Shown in pieces: positions 6,894-11,224 of a stretch of DNA of 11,224 nt. This stretch comes from Desulfovibrio sp. (GTDB taxonomy: Bacteria > Desulfobacterota > Desulfovibrionia > Desulfovibrionales > Desulfovibrionaceae). The stretch lies in assembly GCA_020217165.1 (NCBI GenBank), contig JAIWOE010000125.1, positions 1-11,224 on the forward strand. The letters run 5' to 3'. The notes beneath the pieces are model-generated. The model was not told where the DNA came from. It made no database searches and worked only from the letters and a program-made list of their open reading frames with translations. The stretch's first letter is position 1. The number at the start of each line of letters is the position of its first letter. Made by a program: the position numbers and the translations under genes.

Positions 6894-8330
6894 ATGATTT
6901 CCGTCGACCGCATCTACATCAATGGCGCCTTCGTCCGCCCCCACGGCACGGCGGAGCATGCGCAGATCAATCCCGCCACCAAGGTTGTCATCGGACGGAC
7001 CTTGCTGGGCGATGCCGAGGACGTGGACCGCGCCGTGGCCGCCGCCCGGGCGGCGTTTCCCGCCTTCTCCCGCACCGATGTGGCCGAGCGCCAGGCTCTG
7101 CTGCGCCGCCTGCACGACGCCGTGCAGGCCCGCGAGGCCGATCTGGTCCGGGCCACCATGGACGAGTACGGCTCCCCCCTCAAGGATACCATTGCCCGCA
7201 CCCGCTTTGCGGCCCGGGCCTTCCTGCTGGCCCGGGACACCCTGGAGACCTTTGCCTTTGAACGGCGCATCGGCAGGGCTGTCGTCCGCATGGAACCCCT
7301 GGGCGTGGTGGGCATCATCACCCCCTGGAACGCCAACTACACCCTGCTGTGCAGCAAGCTGGCCACGGCCATTGCCGCGGGCTGCACCGCCGTGGTCAAA
7401 CCCAGCGAACTGAGCGCCCTGCAGACCAACGTGCTCCTGGAGTGCATCCATGCCGCCGGACTGCCGGCCGGGGTGGTGAACGTGGTCAATGGCACCGGGG
7501 AGGTGGTGGGCGAGGCCATCAGCGGCCATCCGGAAATCGCCCTCATCTCCTTCACCGGCTCCACCCGGGTGGGCAAGCGCATCCTGCAGCAGGCGTCACA
7601 GACCATCAAGCGCGTCACCCTGGAGTTGGGGGGCAAGTCCGCCAACATCATCCTGGACGATGCCGACCTGGACAGGGCCATCCCCCTGGCCGTGCGCATC
7701 GCCTTTGCCAACAGCGGCCAGGCCTGCGTGGCCGGCACGCGGCTGCTGGTGCCACGATCCCGCCTGGGCGAGGTGCGGGAGCGGCTGGCGCGGGAGGTGG
7801 CGGCCGTGAAGGTGGGGGATCCCTGGGACGAGGCCACCACCATCGGGCCCCTCGTCAGCCAGACCCAATACGACCGGGTGCAGCGCTACATCCACCTGGG
7901 CATAGACGAGGGCGCCAAGCTGCTCATGGGTGGCCCGGGGCACCCGCCGGGCCTGGAGCACGGCCATTTTGTCAAGCCCACGGTGTTCGAAAACGTCAGT
8001 CCAGACATGACCATTGCCCAGGAAGAGATCTTCGGCCCGGTGCTGTGTCTCATGCACTATGACACCGAAGAACAGGCCATCGACATCGCCAACGGCACCA
8101 TCTACGGCCTGGCTGCCTATGTGAGCGGCACGGACCTGCCCCGCGCCCGCCGCGTGGCCGCCCGCCTGGTGGCCGGCCGGGTGCTCATCAACCGGGCGGA
8201 GAGCAGCGAGCCCACGGCGCCCTTTGGCGGGTTCAAGCAATCCGGCCTGGGGCGGGAGTATGGTCCCTTTGGCCTGGAGGGCCACCTGGAGCCCAAGGCA
8301 GTGATGGACGACGAAGGCGAGCTGCCCTAG
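6894..8330 (+). CDS. NAD(P)-dependent aldehyde dehydrogenase
   Basis: 478 residues, standard for the ALDH superfamily, which oxidises aldehydes to carboxylic acids in the cytoplasm. The catalytic cysteine is C278 in NSGQACVAG and the general base E244 in LELGGKS, 34 residues apart as in E268/C302 of human ALDH2. N146 in ITPWNAN is the oxyanion asparagine. FTGSTRVGK is the nucleotide-binding turn, QEEIFGPVL and PFGGFKQSGLGRE are the late conserved motifs. Two ATGs in a row (6891, 6894) are possible; 6894 gives 6 bases from AGGAG and is preferred, the other adds one Met. The open frame reaches further upstream across the terminator but that part has no coding character. Substrate cannot be assigned: no glycine-betaine, succinate-semialdehyde or CoA-acylating hallmark was recognised. 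It stands alone, with a terminator before and a probable new promoter after it. Confidence 0.95.
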   Translation: MISVDRIYINGAFVRPHGTAEHAQINPATKVVIGRTLLGDAEDVDRAVAAARAAFPAFSRTDVAERQALLRRLHDAVQAREADLVRATMDEYGSPLKDTIARTRFAARAFLLARDTLETFAFERRIGRAVVRMEPLGVVGIITPWNANYTLLCSKLATAIAAGCTAVVKPSELSALQTNVLLECIHAAGLPAGVVNVVNGTGEVVGEAISGHPEIALISFTGSTRVGKRILQQASQTIKRVTLELGGKSANIILDDADLDRAIPLAVRIAFANSGQACVAGTRLLVPRSRLGEVRERLAREVAAVKVGDPWDEATTIGPLVSQTQYDRVQRYIHLGIDEGAKLLMGGPGHPPGLEHGHFVKPTVFENVSPDMTIAQEEIFGPVLCLMHYDTEEQAIDIANGTIYGLAAYVSGTDLPRARRVAARLVAGRVLINRAESSEPTAPFGGFKQSGLGREYGPFGLEGHLEPKAVMDDEGELP

Positions 8331-8390
8331 TGAGACGTCCCCGCGATAAGGGTGTTGAGGACGCACCACTAGCCGGCGTTTCAAACGGGA

Positions 8391-8420
8391 TTGCCAGGGA
8401 CTCCCACACGATGCTACGTT
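8391..8420 (+). promoter_or_regulatory. Possible sigma70 promoter for the broken sensor gene
   Basis: TTGCCA (8391-8396) and TACGTT (8415-8420) are 18 bases apart in the 163-base gap after the aldehyde dehydrogenase gene. The -35 is a good match and the -10 a fair one. It would give a leader of about 65 bases. The remainder of the gap shows no terminator for the dehydrogenase gene and no repeat. Confidence 0.4.
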
Positions 8421-8493
8421 AAGGGGAAGGGGGCTGCGAGGCGGCCCGGGGGCACGTCACACCGTACACGCATCGTTGGGGGGATCTTGCCGA

Positions 8494-9283
8494 ATGGGTA
8501 GCCCGTGGGTCGTATGCCGAACCGCGTTATTGCTGGGAGCCTGGTTGGCGGTGGCCGCCCTGTGGCCCACCCCCGGCAGGGGCATTGAGCTGAGCCAGGC
8601 AGAGCGGGACTACCTGGACCGCCTGGGCCCGGTGACCCTGTGCGTGGACCCGGACTGGGAACCTTTTGAGCGCATCAACGAGCAGGGCCAGCACGAGGGC
8701 ATTGCCGCGGATCTGCTGCTGCTGGTCTCCCGTCGGCTGGGGGTGCCCCTGCAGTGGCTGCTGTTCACGGATTCCAACGTGTTCATCACCCGGGAGGAGC
8801 ATCCCTTCATTGCCGATCCCGCAGCCCTGGCCTACGAAACCATCGTTTTCCCCGAGGGCACCTCCATGGAGGAACGCATCCGGCGGGAGTACCCCAATTT
8901 GCGGGTGGTCACCGTGGCCAGCGAGCAGGAGGCCTTTGCCCTCGTTTCGGAAAAAAAGGTGGACATGACCATCCGCTCCCTCATCGTGGCCGCCTATACC
9001 ATCAAGAAGGACGGCTGGTTCAACCTCAAGATCGCCGGCCAGCTCCCCAACTATAGCAATGAATTGCGCATGGGCGTGGTGAAGGACGAACCCATGCTCA
9101 GGGATATCCTGAACAAGGGCGTGCGCACCATCACTCCCATGGAGCGCGGGCACGGGGCAGCGCATCAGCGCCGGGGTGGCGGTCATGCTGCCCGAGGATA
9201 GCCCGGACACCCTGCTGCAACGGGCCGACGCCGCCCTGTACCAGGCCAAACATCAGGGCCGGGACCGGATGTGCGGCGCGTAG
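8494..9283 (+). pseudogene. Remnant of a periplasmic-sensor diguanylate cyclase (SBP_bac_3 ... GGDEF)
   Basis: The ATG at 8494, about 9 bases after GGGGGA, opens a signal peptide (RTALLLGAWLAVAALWP) and a bacterial family-3 solute-binding domain from about residue 47 (VTLCVDPDWEPFERINEQG) to about 218 (ILNKGVRTITPMER). That frame then turns to low-complexity residues and stops at 9201. From about 9155 the next frame reads QRISAGVAVMLPEDSPDTLL and QRADAALYQAKHQGRDRMCG, ending at TAG 9281-9283. This is the well-known C-terminal end of a GGDEF domain (SxGVA and ADxALYxAKxxGR). The parent probably had sensor, membrane helix and whole GGDEF domain; the membrane helix, the GG(D/E)EF signature and most of the cyclase are gone and the frame is shifted, so no cyclic di-GMP synthesis is expected. 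A truncated exported binding protein (8494-9201, 235 residues) could still be made. The binding domain itself also looks about 45-50 residues short. Confidence 0.8.
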
Positions 9284-9294
9284 GCCGCGTGATG

Positions 9295-9319
9295 TGTGCA
9301 GCGGCGCTTCCCGCGCACA
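9295..9319. terminator. Hairpin between convergent genes, possible weak terminator
   Basis: TGTGC (9295-9299) pairs with GCACA (9315-9319) and GCGG (9301-9304) with CCGC (9311-9314), leaving a bulged A and a 6-base loop. It sits between the convergent remnant gene and the lipoprotein gene. No T-tract follows on either strand, so intrinsic termination is doubtful. Confidence 0.35.
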
Positions 9320-9357
9320 GCGTTGATGCAAGGGCGTCGTACGCCATCTGATTCGTC

Positions 9358-9990
9358 CTATCTCCGTCCCCGCATGGCCTGACGCAGGCTGGCGGCCACC
9401 TCCTCGGCCAGGGCGGCGTTGAGCTGGCTCAGGGTCGCGGCCATGGCCTCGAAGGACTGACCGGCCAGGGGCTGGCGCAGGCGGGCGGCCCCCGTGGTCA
9501 CGGCATCGCCCCGGGCATCCAGCACGGCCCAGGAGGCCTCCAGGCTGCAGTCGCGGCCAGGGGCGCAATCGTGCCGGAAAAGCTGCAGGGTCACCTGCCA
9601 GTCCGGCTGTATCCCTTGCGGGAACGGGGACGAGACCACGGGCCGGGCGCACACCAGGGGTTCCAGGTTGGCGGCCAGGGTGCGGGAGAAGGCCTTGTCC
9701 AGGGGTTCGGCCCAGCGGTCGAATTCGGCCACGGTCACGGTGTTGTCCCCCCGGCGGGTCACCATCTGATCACGGTCCACATACCCGGGCAACACCACCG
9801 GCCCCACCCCCAGCACGTTCAAGGTCCCCCATGACGCGCAGTCGTCCCGTGGGGTGTCCGCCTGGTCCTGGACAGGCTGCAGGATGTAAAACCGCGCCGG
9901 CTCGCTCCTGCCCATGCAGCCGGCCGCCAGCAGGATCAGGCAGCAGCACACGCTGCAGGCGGCGTGTCGCAGGGTTCTGTGTGGGATCAT
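9358..9990 (-). CDS. PqiC/MlaA-associated type ABC-transport auxiliary lipoprotein
   Basis: 210 residues. The N-terminus has a hydrophobic stretch ending in the lipobox LLAAGC, with C25 as lipidated residue, so it is an envelope lipoprotein. The mature part begins RFYILQPV and continues with LGVGPVVLPGYVDRDQMVTR and, later, FDRWAEPLDKAFSRTLAANL. This 'FYxL...V.I.GPV.LP.YLDR.QiV.R...N.v....RWAEPL...' layout is the signature of the ABC_trans_aux (DUF330) family, whose PqiC member works with MCE proteins in moving lipids between inner and outer membrane. The ATG overlaps the stop of the MCE gene by 4 bases (ATGA), with GAGG 6 bases upstream. It is the last gene of the operon and reads toward the broken sensor gene. 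Family is confident; the exact partner complex (Mla-like or Pqi-like) is inferred from neighbours. Confidence 0.9.
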   Translation of the reverse strand: MIPHRTLRHAACSVCCCLILLAAGCMGRSEPARFYILQPVQDQADTPRDDCASWGTLNVLGVGPVVLPGYVDRDQMVTRRGDNTVTVAEFDRWAEPLDKAFSRTLAANLEPLVCARPVVSSPFPQGIQPDWQVTLQLFRHDCAPGRDCSLEASWAVLDARGDAVTTGAARLRQPLAGQSFEAMAATLSQLNAALAEEVAASLRQAMRGRR

Positions 9991-11006
9991 CGTTTGCCTC
10001 GCAGCAGGGCTTCGGGGTTGCGCTCCAGATATTCCGCCAGTTGCTTGACGGATTTGGCCATGGCCGCCATCTCCTGCAGGGCCTGTCGCAGGTCTCCCAC
10101 CACGGGGGAGCGCGGGTCGATAACGCGCTCCACCTGGGCCAGGGAGTCGTGGGCCTGGGTCAGGGCGCCTTCCAGGGGCCTCAGGCTCTTGCTGGCTTCG
10201 GCCGCCAGCTGGCGGTAGGCCTCCATGGTCTGGCTCATGGAACCGGCCAGGGGGTCCACATGCCCGTCCACGCGCTGGGCCAGAACGCTGTAATGCTGCA
10301 GGGTGGCGTTGACCTGATCGGAGAGGGGGCCCACCACGGCCCGCAAATCCTCCATCAGGGCCTTGGCCTCGTCCAGCATTTCCGCGGCGTCCACGGGCAG
10401 TTCCTTCATGCGCGGGGACTGGAAGAACTCCTGAATGCCCTTCACGGCGCCGGTCACGTGGTGCACCAGCTCGTTCAAGGGTAGTTTTTCCAAGGTATTG
10501 GCAATTTCCTCAATGGTGGAGGGCACCGTGGGAATCTCCGCTACGGTGCCATCGCCGCGGAACACCGCCGGCTTTTCGGGTTGGTAGTCCAGGGTTATGG
10601 TCAGCTGGCCGGTGACAAAGCTCTGCTGCTGCAGCACGGCCCGCAGGCCCTTGTCGATGAGCCGTGAGAGGGCTTCGTCATACTGCAGGTCCGGGATGCC
10701 GTCGGTGGCCAGCTGCTTGATGCCGATCTGATCGGGCATGATCTCCACCAGCACCGGGATGCTGAAATCCAGGGTATGCGGGTCGAGTTCCAGGCGGATG
10801 TCCTTGACGCTGCCGATTTTCACCCCGCGGAAGGTCACCGCCGAGCCCACGGACAATCCGGCCACGGAGCGGTCGAAATACAGGATGTAGGTGCGGGTTT
10901 TGCTGAAGAGCTTGCCCGACCCGAACAGCAGGGTGGACGCCACCAGCAGGGCCAGGGCTCCCCGGACGAACACCCCGATGAGGGTCTTGCCGGCTTTGCC
11001 GCTCAT
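9987..11006 (-). CDS. MlaD-like MCE-domain lipid transport protein
   Basis: 339 residues. One N-terminal membrane helix (about 14-33, GALALLVASTLLFGSGKLF) anchors it in the inner membrane with the rest in the periplasm. A single MCE domain spans about 38-115 (YILYFDRSVAGLSVGSAVTF and RGVKIGSVKDIRL). The long C-terminal part (about 160-335) is predicted helical with many Ala/Leu/Glu and likely forms a coiled-coil barrel extension; it ends YLERNPEALLRGKR, a common end for this group. MCE proteins form hexamers that carry lipids across the periplasm, powered by an ATPase/permease pair. GGGAGG lies 7 bases before the ATG at 11006. It overlaps the ATPase gene upstream and the lipoprotein gene downstream by 4 bases each. 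The length is well above E. coli MlaD (about 180) and nearer to larger single-MCE homologues. Confidence 0.92.
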   Translation of the reverse strand: MSGKAGKTLIGVFVRGALALLVASTLLFGSGKLFSKTRTYILYFDRSVAGLSVGSAVTFRGVKIGSVKDIRLELDPHTLDFSIPVLVEIMPDQIGIKQLATDGIPDLQYDEALSRLIDKGLRAVLQQQSFVTGQLTITLDYQPEKPAVFRGDGTVAEIPTVPSTIEEIANTLEKLPLNELVHHVTGAVKGIQEFFQSPRMKELPVDAAEMLDEAKALMEDLRAVVGPLSDQVNATLQHYSVLAQRVDGHVDPLAGSMSQTMEAYRQLAAEASKSLRPLEGALTQAHDSLAQVERVIDPRSPVVGDLRQALQEMAAMAKSVKQLAEYLERNPEALLRGKR

Positions 11007-11224
11007 GCGTTTGCCTCCCGGGCAGCGGAGCCGTCATCCTGGCCCCGGGTGAGGAACCGCCGCAAGGCAGGGTCCGTGGTGGTGCGCAACAGTTCGGTGG
11101 GGTTGCCGTGGGCGGTCATGGTTCGCGTTTCCGCATCCAGAAAGACCGAGTTGGTGCCGATGGCGAAGATGCTGGCCAGCTCGTGGGTGACGATGACGAT
11201 GGTGCTGCCCAGGCTTTCGCGCAG
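11003..11224 (-). CDS. MlaF-like ABC transporter ATPase, C-terminal end (cut by window edge)
   Basis: The minus strand at the right edge encodes the last 73 residues of an ATPase: LRESLGSTIVIVTHELASIF and then AIGTNSVFLDAETRTMTAHGNP. VTHEL is the ABC H-loop with its switch histidine, and the following hydrophobic strand and short tail (ELLRTTTDPALRRFLTRG) match the end of MlaF-type ATPases. The Walker and signature motifs lie outside the window. The TGA stop overlaps the ATG of the MCE gene as ATGA. Together with the MCE protein and lipoprotein it forms a lipid transport operon; the permease (MlaE-like) is expected further upstream, beyond the edge. Confidence 0.88.
   Translation of the reverse strand: MRESLGSTIVIVTHELASIFAIGTNSVFLDAETRTMTAHGNPTELLRTTTDPALRRFLTRGQDDGSAAREANA

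Noticed and set aside
1..11224. Search for CRISPR arrays, tRNA/rRNA genes, IS ends and a new defence system
   Set aside because: No regularly spaced repeats, RNA gene signatures, transposase or terminal inverted repeats, nor nuclease/defence clusters were seen by eye.

Overview
This GC-rich, gene-dense window reads as ordinary bacterial chromosome. Gene content and style (EpsC-type serine acetyltransferase beside CysK, CarA followed by a TPR protein, an MCE-type lipid transport operon) fit a Gram-negative bacterium. My guess is a Desulfovibrio-like sulfate reducer, but that is inference from gene context, not a sequence match. No tRNA, rRNA, CRISPR array, IS element or phage gene was found, and no stretch longer than about 190 bases lacks a gene.

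Left part (1-4640). A LysE/RhtB-type exporter is cut by the left edge and reads leftward. Divergent from it is a rightward cluster: a signal-peptide-bearing acetolactate decarboxylase, cysteine synthase A, serine O-acetyltransferase, an HD-domain hydrolase and D-alanine--D-alanine ligase. The first three are joined by 4-base ATGA overlaps, and hydrolase and ligase overlap by 35 bases. The middle pair makes cysteine from serine (serine to O-acetylserine, then cysteine with sulfide). The decarboxylase belongs to acetoin formation and the ligase to peptidoglycan precursor synthesis, so the cluster is metabolically mixed.

Middle part (4641-8330). A good sigma70-type promoter and strong Shine-Dalgarno precede carA, the glutaminase subunit of carbamoyl-phosphate synthetase. 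A TPR protein follows 36 bases later, and a clear Rho-independent terminator closes the unit. An NAD(P)-dependent aldehyde dehydrogenase follows as its own unit.

Right part (8331-11224). A rightward gene is visibly broken. It has a signal peptide and a shortened bacterial family-3 solute-binding domain, then, in another reading frame, only the last ~40 residues of a GGDEF (diguanylate cyclase) domain. The membrane segment and nearly all of the catalytic domain are missing, so this is most likely the decayed remnant of a periplasmic-sensor diguanylate cyclase. Convergent with it is a leftward Mla/Pqi-type lipid transport operon: the end of an MlaF-like ATPase (cut by the right edge), an MlaD-like MCE protein and a PqiC-like lipoprotein, joined by ATGA overlaps.

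I did not find an obviously new defence or mobile system. The most notable items are the broken sensor gene, the predicted exported acetolactate decarboxylase coupled to cysteine biosynthesis, and a four-cysteine insertion in the serine acetyltransferase.
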